NCBI RefSeq assembly: GCF_019599405.1
Contig: NZ_RKLQ01000002.1
Coordinates: 372,001 to 436,000, forward strand
Length of the DNA: 64,000 nt
Reading direction: 5' to 3'
Source: Haloarcula salinisoli
GTDB taxonomy: Archaea; Halobacteriota; Halobacteria; Halobacteriales; Haloarculaceae
Both the position numbers and the translations under genes were made by a program. The first letter of the stretch is position 1; each line of letters starts with the position of its first letter. Shown here piece after piece: positions 7,271 through 16,331 of this stretch. A model generated the notes under the pieces. The model ran no database searches. It worked only from the letters and a program-made list of their open reading frames with translations, and had not been told where the DNA came from.

Positions 7271-8623
7271 ATGACAAGCGAACTTTCCGCTGAGGCTGAA
7301 GAGGTACTCGACGAGATCGAAGAGAAGAACGTCGACTTCCTTCGACTCCAGTTCACCGACATCCTCGGCACAATCAAGAACGTCTCGATTACGGCCGACC
7401 AGGCCGAGAAAGCATTCACAGAGGGCATCTACTTCGACGGCTCCTCCATCAACGGCTTCGTCCGCATCCAGGAGTCCGACATGCGTCTGGACCCGGACCC
7501 GTCGACCTTCGCCGTCCTGCCGTGGCGCGAAGACGTCGAGGGCGGCTCCAGCGCTCGACTCATCTGTGACGTCATCAACACCTCGACCGGCGAGCCCTTC
7601 GAGGGCGACCCGCGACGCGTTCTGAAGAACGCCGTCGACCGCGCCGAGGAGATGGGCTTCGAGGTCAACGCCGCCCCCGAGCCGGAGTTCTTCCTGTTCA
7701 AGGAGGACGAGGACGGCAACGCGACGACGGAGTTCGGTGACAAGGGTGGCTACTTCGACCTCGCACCGAAGGACCTCGCAAGCGACGTGCGCCGTGACAT
7801 CATCTACGGCCTCGAGAAGATGGGCTTCGACATCGAAGCCTCCCACCACGAGGTCGCGCAGGGCCAGCACGAGATCAACTTCACTTACGACGACGCGCTG
7901 ACCACGGCCGACAACGTCGCCACCTTCCGCTCTGTCGTCCGCGCCATCGCGGCCCAGCACGACCTGCACGCGACGTTCATGCCAAAGCCCGTCCCGAAAA
8001 TCAACGGCTCGGGTATGCACACCCACATGTCGCTGTTCAAGGACGGCGAGAACGCCTTCTACGACGAGGACGGCCAGTTCGGTCTCTCGGACACGGCCCA
8101 GTCCTACATCGCAGGTATCCTCGACCACGCGCCCGCCATCGCCGCGGTCACCAACCCGACCGTCAACTCCTACAAGCGCCTGGTCCCCGGCTACGAGGCA
8201 CCCGTCTACGTCGCCTGGTCCGACCGGAACCGCTCGGCGCTCATCCGCAAGCCGGCCGCCCGCACGCCGGCCGCCGCGCGTGTCGAGGCTCGCTTCCCCG
8301 ACCCGTCCTGTAACCCGTACCTGGCCTTCGCCGCGCTCATCCACGCCGGTCTGGACGGCATCGAGCGCGACCTCGACTGCCAGGACCCGATTCGGGAGAA
8401 CATCTACGAGTTCGACGAGGCAAAGCGCGAGGAGTACGGTATCGGGACGCTGCCCGAGAACCTCGGCGAGGCCATCGAAGAGCTCGAAAACGACGAAGTC
8501 ATCTCCAGCGCGCTGGGCGACCACGTCTACGAGAACTTCGTCGAGGCGAAGACCCAGGAGCACAAGGAGTACCTGGTCTCCGTCTCCGAGTGGGAAATCG
8601 AGCAGTACCTCGAGAAGTTCTAA
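7271..8623 (+). CDS. glnA: Glutamine synthetase (type I)
   Basis: This 450-residue enzyme makes glutamine from glutamate, ammonia and ATP in the cytoplasm and is the entry point for nitrogen assimilation. The N-terminal beta-grasp domain includes [13 protein letters not shown] and [10 protein letters not shown]. The catalytic domain has [11 protein letters not shown] with metal-binding Glu residues, [12 protein letters not shown] for ATP and metal, and the glutamate-binding [14 protein letters not shown] segment. The length is that of the short GS-I forms of archaea and Gram-positive bacteria. I do not see the KPLL..NLYDLP adenylylation loop in its usual form. Its stop codon overlaps the end of the converging PAP2 gene. 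Confidence 0.97.
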   Translation: MTSELSAEAEEVLDEIEEKNVDFLRLQFTDILGTIKNVSITADQAEKAFTEGIYFDGSSINGFVRIQESDMRLDPDPSTFAVLPWREDVEGGSSARLICDVINTSTGEPFEGDPRRVLKNAVDRAEEMGFEVNAAPEPEFFLFKEDEDGNATTEFGDKGGYFDLAPKDLASDVRRDIIYGLEKMGFDIEASHHEVAQGQHEINFTYDDALTTADNVATFRSVVRAIAAQHDLHATFMPKPVPKINGSGMHTHMSLFKDGENAFYDEDGQFGLSDTAQSYIAGILDHAPAIAAVTNPTVNSYKRLVPGYEAPVYVAWSDRNRSALIRKPAARTPAAARVEARFPDPSCNPYLAFAALIHAGLDGIERDLDCQDPIRENIYEFDEAKREEYGIGTLPENLGEAIEELENDEVISSALGDHVYENFVEAKTQEHKEYLVSVSEWEIEQYLEKF

Positions 8624-9528
8624 CTGCCGCTACCACGACCGCTTTTTTTCGCGACGCGCTCACCGAGCAGCGGCAGCGCCAGCGCTGTCCCCATCCCGAC
8701 GGCGACGAGAGCGCTCACCACGGGCTCGGGCGGTGCTACCAGCACGACCGCGGCGGCGAGCGTGCCCAGCCAGACGGCCCCCAGTGTGGCCGTAACGGCA
8801 CCGCCCCGACGGGTCGGCTCCCGGACGCTGTCGAGGGCCGTCGACGCTACCAGCCCACCGATGCCCATGCCCAGCACCGCGGCGGTGTCCCGGCTCGACC
8901 CGCCCGCGATGAGACCGACGACGGCCACGAGCGTCACGAACGCGAACACTCGCGTCGGCGTCCGGAGCCTGGTCACGGCCAGCCAGAGGACGGCCCCAGC
9001 GATGGCGGCGCCGGCGACCACGTCGACCAGATAGTGCACCCCGAGGACGAGCCGCGAGAGCGAGACGACCGCGACGACTGCGGCCGCGACGGCGTAGCGC
9101 TGTCGCCGGGTGCCGACCCGTAGCGCCCACGCGAACCCGCCCCAGACGAGCACCGTCGTGGTCGCGTGCCCGCTCGGGAAGCCGTAGCCCTGGCCGGTGA
9201 CGACCGACTCGTAGAACGGTTCGACGGGCCAGGGAAGCTCGGCGGCTGCGGCCACTATCTCGGGGTTCGGCGGCCGCGGGAACGCGAAGACGGCCTTCAG
9301 TGCGATGGAGACGGTGGCGGCGGTGGCGACCAGCCCGACGAGCACTGCGCCCCGCTCGCGGGTGAGCCCACGTCCCAGTCGCGGCGTGGCCGACGCCAGC
9401 CAGTAGGAAAGCAGGCTCGCCGTCGAGACGAACCAGAAATCACCGAGCTGTGTGAGGACGGCAAAGAGCACGACGACGGCGGTCGGCAGCTCCGTGAGAA
9501 GCTCCGTGAGACCGACGCCACGGCTCAT
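8620..9528 (-). CDS. PAP2-family membrane phosphatase
   Basis: A 302-residue membrane protein with about eight helices. The three PAP2 phosphatase motifs are present: [12 protein letters not shown], then [13 protein letters not shown] with the catalytic His, and [16 protein letters not shown] with the second His and Asp. Such enzymes remove phosphate from lipid phosphates such as prenyl or phosphatidic phosphates at the membrane. It starts at an ATG that overlaps the stop of the upstream YihY gene, so the two are an operon of membrane proteins. The substrate is not determinable. Confidence 0.9.
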   Translation of the reverse strand: MSRGVGLTELLTELPTAVVVLFAVLTQLGDFWFVSTASLLSYWLASATPRLGRGLTRERGAVLVGLVATAATVSIALKAVFAFPRPPNPEIVAAAAELPWPVEPFYESVVTGQGYGFPSGHATTTVLVWGGFAWALRVGTRRQRYAVAAAVVAVVSLSRLVLGVHYLVDVVAGAAIAGAVLWLAVTRLRTPTRVFAFVTLVAVVGLIAGGSSRDTAAVLGMGIGGLVASTALDSVREPTRRGGAVTATLGAVWLGTLAAAVVLVAPPEPVVSALVAVGMGTALALPLLGERVAKKSGRGSGS

Positions 9529-10754
9529 CACCGCCAGTCGCGTACCTTATCCAGGGCGATACCCGGCAGCCCTGTGACCCGGAGTCCGAGCCCGACGACG
9601 ACCATCACGACGTAGAGCCCGAGCGTCGACAGCCAGACGACCACCATTGCGAGCACCGCCCAGATGCTCTGGAGGTAGTAGAACGCGCCCAGCGTCATGA
9701 TGGTCCCGTACAGCAGGACGACGTAGGGGCCCCAGCCGCGGGCGTGACCCCGGCGCATCCGCCGGCGGACGTACTTCTTGAGGTCGCTCTCGACGTCGTC
9801 GCGGTGGAGCGTGCGGTCCTCCACGTCGTCGCGGAACGCCTCGAACTCCTCGCGTAGCTCTTCGAGTTCCTCGTCGGTCAGGTCGTCGACGCCCCCGGTC
9901 TCGGCGGGCGGGGGTGTCTCGCTGTCGGCATCCTCGCTCATCGCTTTGTTGGACCCTCGAAGGGATTCGTGTTGTAATTGCCGGTCCGTGCCGCCGGTCA
10001 ACACGGCGTTGAGCACCGCCCCCAGTAACAGGAGCTGGCCGGCGAAGTAGAACCACGTCACCAGCAGGAGGACGCCGCCGATGACGCCGTAGAGCTGAAA
10101 ACTGCCGGCGACGGAGGCATAGAGGCTGAAGACGGTCGCCAGCACTGTCCACCCGACGGCCGCGAACACCGTGCCCGGGAGCACCCCTCGGACCGTCGTC
10201 TTCGTGTCGGGAAAGAGGTAGTACAGCGGGAGGAAGGCGACGACGAGGATGGGAATCAGCACCAGCCCGCTCAGTGCGACGTCGACACCGAAGACGGCGC
10301 CCAGCGACCCGACGACGGCAAAGCCCACCAGAGCGAGGCCGATGCCGCCAAGCGCCGCGGCCGCGTCGACGATGCTGTCGAGAAAGCCCCCGACCTCGTG
10401 GGTGTCGTAGATGCGAGAGAAGGCCGTATCGACGCCGCGAAACACCTTCAGCGCCCCCCAGAGCATGACGGCGAGACTGACGGCAGTCGCCCCGCCCCGG
10501 CCGCTGGCGTTCGTGAGCGCGTTGCCGACGAGGTTCGCTGCCTGCGGCGTCAGTGTGACACTGAGCACCCGCACTACCCGGTCTGCGAAGGCGTCCCCAC
10601 CGACGAACGTGGCGACGGCCAGCCCCAGGAGGAGGAGTGGCAACAGCGAGACGAACATGTAGTAGGCGATGCTGGCCGAGAGAAAGGAGACCTGCTGGGT
10701 CCGGACGGCGTCGAGGAGGTCCCGACCGACGCTGACGGTGCGGTTCCGGTTCAC
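9528..10754 (-). CDS. YihY/BrkB-family membrane protein
   Basis: A 408-residue protein. Residues 20-265 form six membrane helices of the YihY/UPF0761 family (QVSFLSASIAYYMFVSLLPL at the start). A charged cytoplasmic stretch at about 270-335 contains EDADSETPPP and an acidic helix, and two further helices close the protein (residues about 345-395), an extension beyond the usual family length. It starts with GTG at 10754, with GATATATG about 28 bases upstream as a leaderless promoter. Despite the old ribonuclease BN name, these are best described as membrane proteins of unknown transport role. Confidence 0.85.
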   Translation of the reverse strand: MNRNRTVSVGRDLLDAVRTQQVSFLSASIAYYMFVSLLPLLLLGLAVATFVGGDAFADRVVRVLSVTLTPQAANLVGNALTNASGRGGATAVSLAVMLWGALKVFRGVDTAFSRIYDTHEVGGFLDSIVDAAAALGGIGLALVGFAVVGSLGAVFGVDVALSGLVLIPILVVAFLPLYYLFPDTKTTVRGVLPGTVFAAVGWTVLATVFSLYASVAGSFQLYGVIGGVLLLVTWFYFAGQLLLLGAVLNAVLTGGTDRQLQHESLRGSNKAMSEDADSETPPPAETGGVDDLTDEELEELREEFEAFRDDVEDRTLHRDDVESDLKKYVRRRMRRGHARGWGPYVVLLYGTIMTLGAFYYLQSIWAVLAMVVVWLSTLGLYVVMVVVGLGLRVTGLPGIALDKVRDWR

Positions 10755-10917
10755 AGTCGGCTATCGAACGGCCACCACATATATCGTCACAATCGAAACG
10801 GTTTAGCCATCGATTTTCGATGGCCACGATAGCGCCGCGCGGCCCCGGCGTATGCGGGTGCCGCGACGACGTTCTTCATCACACAGCGCTTATATCTCGC
10901 CACCCCGACCTCCGCCC

Positions 10918-11325
10918 ATGGAGACGGCGATACGGACAGTGACGATGCAGGTGACGGCGCTGTGTCTCGTCGCCGCCGGGATACTGCTCGCGCTCGGCAC
11001 CGCCGGGGTCCCCGCCTCGCTTCCGCTGCTTGGCCTCCTGCTCGCGCTGTCGGCGGGGCTGTACTACACGCGGCCCGACGCCAGTGTGGGACAGGTGGTA
11101 GGTATCGACGTCGGCGGGATACTCTCGACCCTGTGGCTGGCCCCCGCGCTCTCGGCGTTCACAATCGTCTTCGAGCCGACCGCCTCGGCCGCGGAACTCC
11201 AGGCCCTGGGCGGGCTCGTCGGACTGGCCGGGATGCTGAACTACTTCCTCCGGCCGGTGTACCTGCTTGCCTACTCGCTCGCCGAGGCGGTCCAGAATCG
11301 GGGCAGCGGGTCGGTCGACCGTTGA
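10918..11325 (+). CDS. Small four-helix membrane protein
   Basis: A 135-residue protein made almost entirely of four hydrophobic segments (about residues 8-28, 33-50, 60-85, 92-118). I do not recognise a named family. The ATG at 10918 is favoured by CTTATATC about 25 bases upstream; an earlier GTG would add an arginine-rich leader. It is divergent from the YihY gene and ends 12 bases before the end of trm1, which converges on it. Confidence 0.7.
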   Translation: METAIRTVTMQVTALCLVAAGILLALGTAGVPASLPLLGLLLALSAGLYYTRPDASVGQVVGIDVGGILSTLWLAPALSAFTIVFEPTASAAELQALGGLVGLAGMLNYFLRPVYLLAYSLAEAVQNRGSGSVDR

Positions 11326-11337
11326 CGGTCGGGCCGA

Positions 11338-12441
11338 CTACTCCGCGGTCGCGTCGCGTATCGCTTCGACGTCGGCGTCGGTTTTGAACGATGTGCCACT
11401 GTAGTGCGTTCGCGATGCCTCGTAGCCCGCCGCCCGCAGTTTCTCGATGAACGTGTCCATCGCTTCGGCACCGCGGCCCCACCGTTTACACAGCCGGTGC
11501 TGGTCGTAGTGGGTCGGCGTGTCGAGTTCGCCGGCGAGCGTCTCACACAGCTCCCGGGCTTTCTTCGCGGTGCCCATCTCCTCGGTGACTTCCTCGGCGA
11601 CCGACTGGACGAACTCGGGCTCGCAGCTCCGGGCCAGCCAGATGGGGCCGGCGGTCTGGACGTGCTCGCCGCAGTGGGGGCAGGTCTCTGGGGCGTCCGC
11701 GATGAGCCCGCGCTCGCTCTCGCGCCAGAGACAGCGCTGGCAGTAGTAGACGTGGCCCAGCTCGTCGATACAGTCGTTGGCGACCTTCGCGCCGTGGTCG
11801 AACTCGAGGTAGGTGCGGACGTAGTGACTCGTGGCGTGGCTCAGGACGGGCCGGGCGGCGATGTCGTAGCGGGCGGCGGTCCGGACCATCGCTCCCAGCA
11901 GCACTCGCAGCCCCATCTCGGGGTGGAACTCGGTGTTCCGCGGGACGGCGCCGTAGCTGCGGACGCCGCTCTCGAAGTGGGCGCCACACAGCGGCGCGGT
12001 GTCGGTCGCGGTGACACAGAGCAGGTGTTTGGTGCCCTGGATGGCCGCGTCGGCAAAGGGAATCGGCGTCCCGAAGGGGTCCAGGTCGACCACGTCGAAG
12101 GCCTCCGAATGCATCAGGACGTTGGCGTTCTCGTGGTGGACCTCGCCCTCTAGACCGTTGTCCTCTAAGTTCTCTCGACAGAGCGCCACGGCGTCGTCGT
12201 CGACGTCACACAGACTCGTCTCCCAGCCGTCGGCGGCCGCCCGAACCCCGCGGATACCGCTGGCCGCGGTGGCGTCGAGATACGTCCCGACACGGGGCGT
12301 TCGCTTCCGGTAGGCCCGCAGTGTGGCCACGGTCAGGTCGCGGTTCAGCTCCTGGACGGGGTTGAAGAACACGTCGGCTCCCTTCCCCGCATCGGGCTGT
12401 TCGGGGACCGTGACGGTCACCTGGCCCTCGTTGACGCGCAT
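11338..12441 (-). CDS. trm1: tRNA (guanine26-N2)-dimethyltransferase
   Basis: A 367-residue S-adenosylmethionine-dependent enzyme that mono- and dimethylates G26 of tRNAs. Residues 40-80 hold the Rossmann SAM site ([17 protein letters not shown]), and the catalytic motif [12 protein letters not shown] lies near residue 120. The C-terminal half carries four cysteines in two CxxC pairs (CQRC and CPHC), the zinc ribbon of archaeal Trm1. The length matches archaeal homologues. It is read away from the neighbouring insertion sequence, whose right end lies about 120 bases before its start. Confidence 0.95.
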   Translation of the reverse strand: MRVNEGQVTVTVPEQPDAGKGADVFFNPVQELNRDLTVATLRAYRKRTPRVGTYLDATAASGIRGVRAAADGWETSLCDVDDDAVALCRENLEDNGLEGEVHHENANVLMHSEAFDVVDLDPFGTPIPFADAAIQGTKHLLCVTATDTAPLCGAHFESGVRSYGAVPRNTEFHPEMGLRVLLGAMVRTAARYDIAARPVLSHATSHYVRTYLEFDHGAKVANDCIDELGHVYYCQRCLWRESERGLIADAPETCPHCGEHVQTAGPIWLARSCEPEFVQSVAEEVTEEMGTAKKARELCETLAGELDTPTHYDQHRLCKRWGRGAEAMDTFIEKLRAAGYEASRTHYSGTSFKTDADVEAIRDATAE

Positions 12442-12558
12442 ACCGACCCCTGCCGGCGACGGCCGTTAAGTCGTTCGAAGGTGTGCTAGGCATGGGTGTG
12501 TCGTAGAAAGCTTTGGACACATTATCTGTCAGATTTTTTCCGGCGTCGTGTGCAAGGT

Positions 12559-12660
12559 GACATCCTCCGCGCCGTGAACGGCGCGGCTTCCCGGCATGGG
12601 AATACCAGCTAAGTTTCGCTGTTGCTGGCAGAGGGTTCCGACCCGTGGAAAGTCGAGAGG
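12559..12660 (-). ncRNA. Candidate TnpB guide RNA (omega RNA) region at the right end
   Basis: In IS605-type elements the RNA that guides TnpB is processed from the end of the tnpB message and the right end of the element, with the guide taken from flanking DNA. Here the expected location holds a strong GC-rich hairpin (12567-12586) just after the tnpB stop codon, then the likely element boundary near 12559. The guide would then come from bases below about 12559. The position is by analogy; no transcript is shown. Confidence 0.45.
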
Positions 12661-13880
12661 GTCATCTGCGAGGATTCCTCGCTCGTCTCTCGGTGGGTCG
12701 TGGCGCTGTCACAGGCGCTCCCATCCCGTGAGATGTCATCGCCCGCCGGTTTCAGCGGCAGGCTCTCACCCCACGGGTCATGGCGGTCAGCGATGTTGAC
12801 CGCCGCGTTGATGTCTGCGTGGTACTCCGATACCCAACACTCATCGTTCTGGCACCGGAACTCGTCGCCGTTCCGGCGCCCGATGTGACTGCACCCGTGA
12901 CACGTCTGGCTCGTGTACTCCGGTCGGACGTATCTGACCGGAAGCCCCGCCTCCCGTGCTTTGTCCTCGATACGCTGTTGGAGCCGAGCGAACGCCCATG
13001 CGTGGAGGCTTCGGTTCATCCACTCACCGTAATCGAGGTCTTCGCGGATGTCCGAAAGGTCTTCCAGCACAAGGACTGGCTTCTCGAATCGACAGGCGTA
13101 CTCGACGGCACGTCGAGACGCCTTCTCGATGATGTCTGTGAGTGCGTTCTGGTAGCGGTCGAATCGTTCGTCTATCCGCCACTCTGCGGCGTCACGCTCT
13201 TGGAGCCGCTTGAGTGTCGTGAACATCTCTTTGCGAAGGTGACGAGCGCGACCACCGTTGATGAGCAATGGGTCAGTCGGAGTCCCCTGCTCGCAGGCAC
13301 AGCCCGCGAGCAGGTGTGCTTCGCCAATGTCGAAGCCGACTGGTGTTACATCGTCGTCTGTCGGTTCGTAGTCCGGTTGTTCGACCGGGAACTCGACGGT
13401 GACGTGGAGGACCCACGACGTGCGGTGGCGTTGCAGTCGGAGTTGGCCTGCCGAAGCGTCACCGTGTACGAGGTCGTGCCACAGACCGTTTTGTTCAGGA
13501 TTGGTACGAAGTGGTATCCAGAAATTCGTCCCGCAACCGGGTTGCGGTGCCCACCATGTGAACTCGTAGTCACGCGCCGCTGAGTGGTCGAACTCGGCGG
13601 CTTGGTTGGTGAGCCGAACCGGGTGGTCGTCGTCCAACTCCTGTGCGTCGTAGGTGTCGTGAAGTTGTGGGACGTAGTTGCACAGGGCCGCTTTCGCCTG
13701 ATACGGTAGGTCGTAAGGCGTCACCACGTCGCTGGTTGCACTCATCGTCTCACACCCGGCGTCGAACGCCTCGTGTAGCCCCTCACGGTAGGTTTCGAGC
13801 AGGGCACACAGTTTGCGCTCTTTGTGTGCTGTTGGCGGGGCGAGCGTAGCTTCCAGCGTTTTCGTGGTTGTTGCGGTCAT
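12609..13880 (-). CDS. tnpB: TnpB, RNA-guided RuvC-like nuclease of the IS element
   Basis: A 423-residue protein with all the RuvC-type residues in place: Asp184 in VGFDIGEAHL, Glu273 in VLVLEDLSD and Asp356 in YHADINAAVNIA. The zinc ribbon has Cys327, Cys330, Cys343 and Cys348. TnpB proteins cut DNA next to a short target-adjacent motif under guidance of an RNA from the element's right end, which helps the element persist. The protein is complete, with an unstructured Ser/Glu-rich tail after the last motif. It follows tnpA with a one-base gap on the same strand. Confidence 0.95.
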   Translation of the reverse strand: MTATTTKTLEATLAPPTAHKERKLCALLETYREGLHEAFDAGCETMSATSDVVTPYDLPYQAKAALCNYVPQLHDTYDAQELDDDHPVRLTNQAAEFDHSAARDYEFTWWAPQPGCGTNFWIPLRTNPEQNGLWHDLVHGDASAGQLRLQRHRTSWVLHVTVEFPVEQPDYEPTDDDVTPVGFDIGEAHLLAGCACEQGTPTDPLLINGGRARHLRKEMFTTLKRLQERDAAEWRIDERFDRYQNALTDIIEKASRRAVEYACRFEKPVLVLEDLSDIREDLDYGEWMNRSLHAWAFARLQQRIEDKAREAGLPVRYVRPEYTSQTCHGCSHIGRRNGDEFRCQNDECWVSEYHADINAAVNIADRHDPWGESLPLKPAGDDISRDGSACDSATTHRETSEESSQMTLSTFHGSEPSASNSET

Positions 13881-13881
13881 G

Positions 13882-14274
13882 CTACTGGTCGTCCACGTAG
13901 TCCATCAGCACGTCAATGCTCACTTGGCCGGTCGTAGCGAGGAAGTATCCCGGTTGCCAGAACGCATCTTCGAGCGTTTGTGTCACTTCGGGAAACTCCG
14001 ACCGAACCCGGCGGGACGTGACGCCTTTGAGCGAGTTGATGAACTTCGTGAGGTCTGTGGTTGGTTTGGTCCGAAACAGGATGTGAACGTGGTCGGTACC
14101 ACCGTCCACGTTCTTGATGTCGGCCTCGAAGTCGTCTGCAATATCGTGGGCGATTTCAGCGACACGCTCAAGCCGCTCATCCGTGAGAATATCGGCTCGG
14201 TACTTCGTGACAGTCACGAAGTGATACTGAAGGGCGTGCACTGTGTGCGACCCGGTTTGCAGATGATACTCCAT
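13882..14274 (-). CDS. tnpA: TnpA, Y1-HUH transposase (IS200 type)
   Basis: A 130-residue single-strand transposase. The HUH motif is HVH at residues 62-64 inside DHVHILFRTKP, and the catalytic tyrosine is Tyr126 in VLMDYVDDQ, at the very C-terminus as in IS608 TnpA. The length is slightly under the usual 135-150. It cuts and joins single-stranded DNA at subterminal hairpins. With an intact active site and an intact partner TnpB, the element is probably competent to move. Confidence 0.95.
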   Translation of the reverse strand: MEYHLQTGSHTVHALQYHFVTVTKYRADILTDERLERVAEIAHDIADDFEADIKNVDGGTDHVHILFRTKPTTDLTKFINSLKGVTSRRVRSEFPEVTQTLEDAFWQPGYFLATTGQVSIDVLMDYVDDQ

Positions 14275-14729
14275 TTGGCCTTAGCAAATACAAGACACCC
14301 AAAACAGATAATTATTGTGAAGTGAGGTATTCGGCAGGGAGAAACCGAGTGGTTCGTTGCACAGAGCTTACGCGATTCACTCCCGCCCTGTTCGCTCCTC
14401 GGTTCCGATTGAACGTCGGAACACTCGTCACTCACGGGAAGGGCGGGATTCTCTCGCTGAATCAAGCTTACGCGATTCACTCCCGCCCTGTTCGCTCCTC
14501 GGTTCCGATTGAACGTCGGAACACTCGTCACTCACGGGAAGGGCGGGATTCTCTCGCTGAATCAAGAGAGCCCGCATACAGCACCCCTTACCATTAGTTT
14601 AGTAGCGGTTACACAGCCTACCGATGCTGGACGCCACACACCGGATATCCGGAGTGAAAACCGGGTGTCTGTTACGACTTATCGAACAAGGTGTAACGCG
14701 TAATAGCTGGCCTCGTCGAACGGGAGCAC
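14275..14729. repeat. Intergenic region with a 100-bp direct tandem repeat
   Basis: Two essentially identical 100-bp units lie head to tail at 14366-14465 and 14466-14565. Each contains an inner hairpin (GTTCCGA with TCGGAAC) enclosed by CCCGCCCT and AGGGCGGGA arms. The unit ends CTGAATCAAG. The position beside the left end of the IS and the folded shape suggest a relic of another TnpB-type element end or a duplicated structured RNA. The remaining 160 bases up to the next gene show nothing I recognise. No protein-like frame is convincing. Confidence 0.7.
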
Positions 14730-16085
14730 TCACTCGAAGACGTATGCCGAGCCCGCCTGCTCGCCGTTGGGATCCTCGTCGTCGTTGGCGCCGATGAGTG
14801 CGGTGGAGCCGTCACTCGACAGCGCTACTGACCAGCCGAAGATGTCGCCCCTGTCGCCGTCCTCGGCAGCGAGTTTGGCCTGTTGACTCCAGGAGCCACC
14901 AGAACCGTCGAAGACGTATACCGAGCCCGCGAGGGAGCCGTTGGGGTCCCCGTCGGTTTCGGCACCGATGAGTGCCGTAGAGCCGTCACTCGACAGCGTA
15001 ACTGACCCGCCGAACCCGTCTCTGATGTCACCGTCGTCGGCAGCGAGTTTGGCCTGTTGACTCCAGGAGCCACCGGAACTGCCGAAGACGTATGCCGAGC
15101 CCGCGCCCTCACCGTTGGGGTCCTCGTCACCGGTAGCGCCGATGAGTGCGGTGGAGCCGTCACTCGACAGCGTTACTGACCCGCCGAAGTAGTCGCTCAT
15201 GTCGCCGTCACCGGCGGTGAGTTTGGCCCGTTGACTCCAGGACTCACCAGAACTGTCGAAGATGTATGCCGAGCCCGCGCTGAGGCCGTTGGGGTCCTCG
15301 TCGTCCCTGGCACCGACGAGTGCGGTGGAGCCATCACTCGACAGCGCTACTGAATACCCGAAGCCGTCGCTCTCGTCGCCGTCATCGGCCGTGAGTTTGG
15401 CCCGTTGACTCCAGGACTCACCAGAACTGTCGAAGACGTATGCCGAGCCCGCGCCCTCACCCCGGGGATCCTCGTCGGCGCCGATGAGTGCGGTGGAACC
15501 GTCACTCGACAGCGCTACTGACTCGCCGAACTGGTCGTCGGCGTCGCCGTCATCGGCAGCGAGTTTGGCCTGTTGACTCCAGGAGCTACCAGAACTGTCG
15601 AAGACGTATGCTGAGCCCGCGAGGGAGCCGTTGGGGTCCTCGTCACCGGTAGCGCCGATGAGTGCGGTGGAGCCGTCACTCGACAGCGCTGCTGAATTGC
15701 CGAAGCCGTTGCCGAAGCCGCCGCGGATGTCGCCGTCATCGGCCGTGAGTTTGGCCTGTTGACTCCAGGAGCCACCGGAATTGTCGAAGACGTATGCCGA
15801 GCCCGCGCCCGCACCGTCAGGATTCCTGTCACCGGTAGCGCCGATGAGTGCGGTGGAGCCGTCACTCGACAGCGCTACTGACCAGCCGAATTTGTCGTCA
15901 CGGTCACCGTCATCGGCAGCGAGTTTAGCCCGCTGAGTGAGGTTTTGACGAGGGGGTGTGGGTTCTGTTGGTGTCGCTTGGTCGGCCGCTGGCGTTCCAT
16001 CTGCGGAATTATCCGAACAGCCAGCGATAGTACAAATCCCAACGACGCCAGAGAGACGGAGAAACCGTCGCCGGTGTGTTGACAT
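14730..16085 (-). CDS. Tat lipoprotein with a seven-bladed FG-GAP beta propeller
   Basis: A 451-residue surface lipoprotein. The N-terminus has a Tat motif (HRRRFLRL) and a lipobox TIAGC with the lipidated Cys23, followed by a Thr/Pro-rich linker. Residues 50-451 are seven near-identical repeats of about 57 residues, each with AKL-A-DDGD, FG-SVALSSDGSTALIGA and GSAYVFD-SGGSWSQ. Seven FG-GAP-like units are expected to close one propeller. The DNA is as repetitive as the protein, pointing to recent duplication or gene conversion. The AT-rich stretch at 16100-16130 holds its promoter. Ligand unknown; such propellers often bind proteins or sugars. Confidence 0.85.
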   Translation of the reverse strand: MSTHRRRFLRLSGVVGICTIAGCSDNSADGTPAADQATPTEPTPPRQNLTQRAKLAADDGDRDDKFGWSVALSSDGSTALIGATGDRNPDGAGAGSAYVFDNSGGSWSQQAKLTADDGDIRGGFGNGFGNSAALSSDGSTALIGATGDEDPNGSLAGSAYVFDSSGSSWSQQAKLAADDGDADDQFGESVALSSDGSTALIGADEDPRGEGAGSAYVFDSSGESWSQRAKLTADDGDESDGFGYSVALSSDGSTALVGARDDEDPNGLSAGSAYIFDSSGESWSQRAKLTAGDGDMSDYFGGSVTLSSDGSTALIGATGDEDPNGEGAGSAYVFGSSGGSWSQQAKLAADDGDIRDGFGGSVTLSSDGSTALIGAETDGDPNGSLAGSVYVFDGSGGSWSQQAKLAAEDGDRGDIFGWSVALSSDGSTALIGANDDEDPNGEQAGSAYVFE

Positions 16086-16331
16086 ACCTTAGCGTCGCCA
16101 CAATGTATTAAAATTCTTTTGTCAATTGGAAAAATAACTGGATCGCCGACTGGATGGTGTCTTCGACGCCCGCTCGTCCGATTACACCAGACACGCAACG
16201 GTGGCCGTGTGTCGATGACCGCGCCGACTATTTCGAACGATTCACACTCTATCTGCAATTCTGCACCGCAAACGTTCGCTGTGAACGGTTGTATGACACA
16301 CTGATCCGCAACTGCTAGCTGTAACAGTTCC
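16086..16331. other. Intergenic region, partly AT-rich
   Basis: Bases 16100-16135 are AT-rich and include the TATA-like TTTTAATAC (leftward) for the FG-GAP lipoprotein. The remainder, 16140-16331, has lower G+C than its surroundings and could be the tail of a decayed gene, but no family is recognisable in any frame. Confidence 0.4.

Larger units (their letters stand above)
12559..14335 (-). mobile_element. IS200/IS605-family insertion sequence with tnpA and tnpB
   Basis: The element carries an HUH-type TnpA gene followed one base later by a full-length TnpB gene, the IS605 order. The right end is marked by a perfect 8-bp hairpin at 12567-12586 (CCGCGCCG, loop TGAA, CGGCGCGG) next to the block CATCC. 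The left end is probably in the AT-rich stretch before tnpA (about 14280-14335). These elements have no inverted terminal repeats and make no target duplication, so exact ends are estimates. Both genes look intact, suggesting recent activity. Confidence 0.85.

Noticed and set aside
7178-8563. Long open frame antisense to glnA
   Set aside because: High-GC third-position bias opens the opposite strand for long stretches; the composition is unlike a haloarchaeal protein and it overlaps a certain gene.
14366-14565. CRISPR array
   Set aside because: Only two adjacent 100-bp units without spacers; no cas genes in the window.
14322-14597. Small gene across the 100-bp tandem repeat
   Set aside because: The frame shifts between repeat copies, so the two units encode different peptides; this argues for a noncoding repeat.
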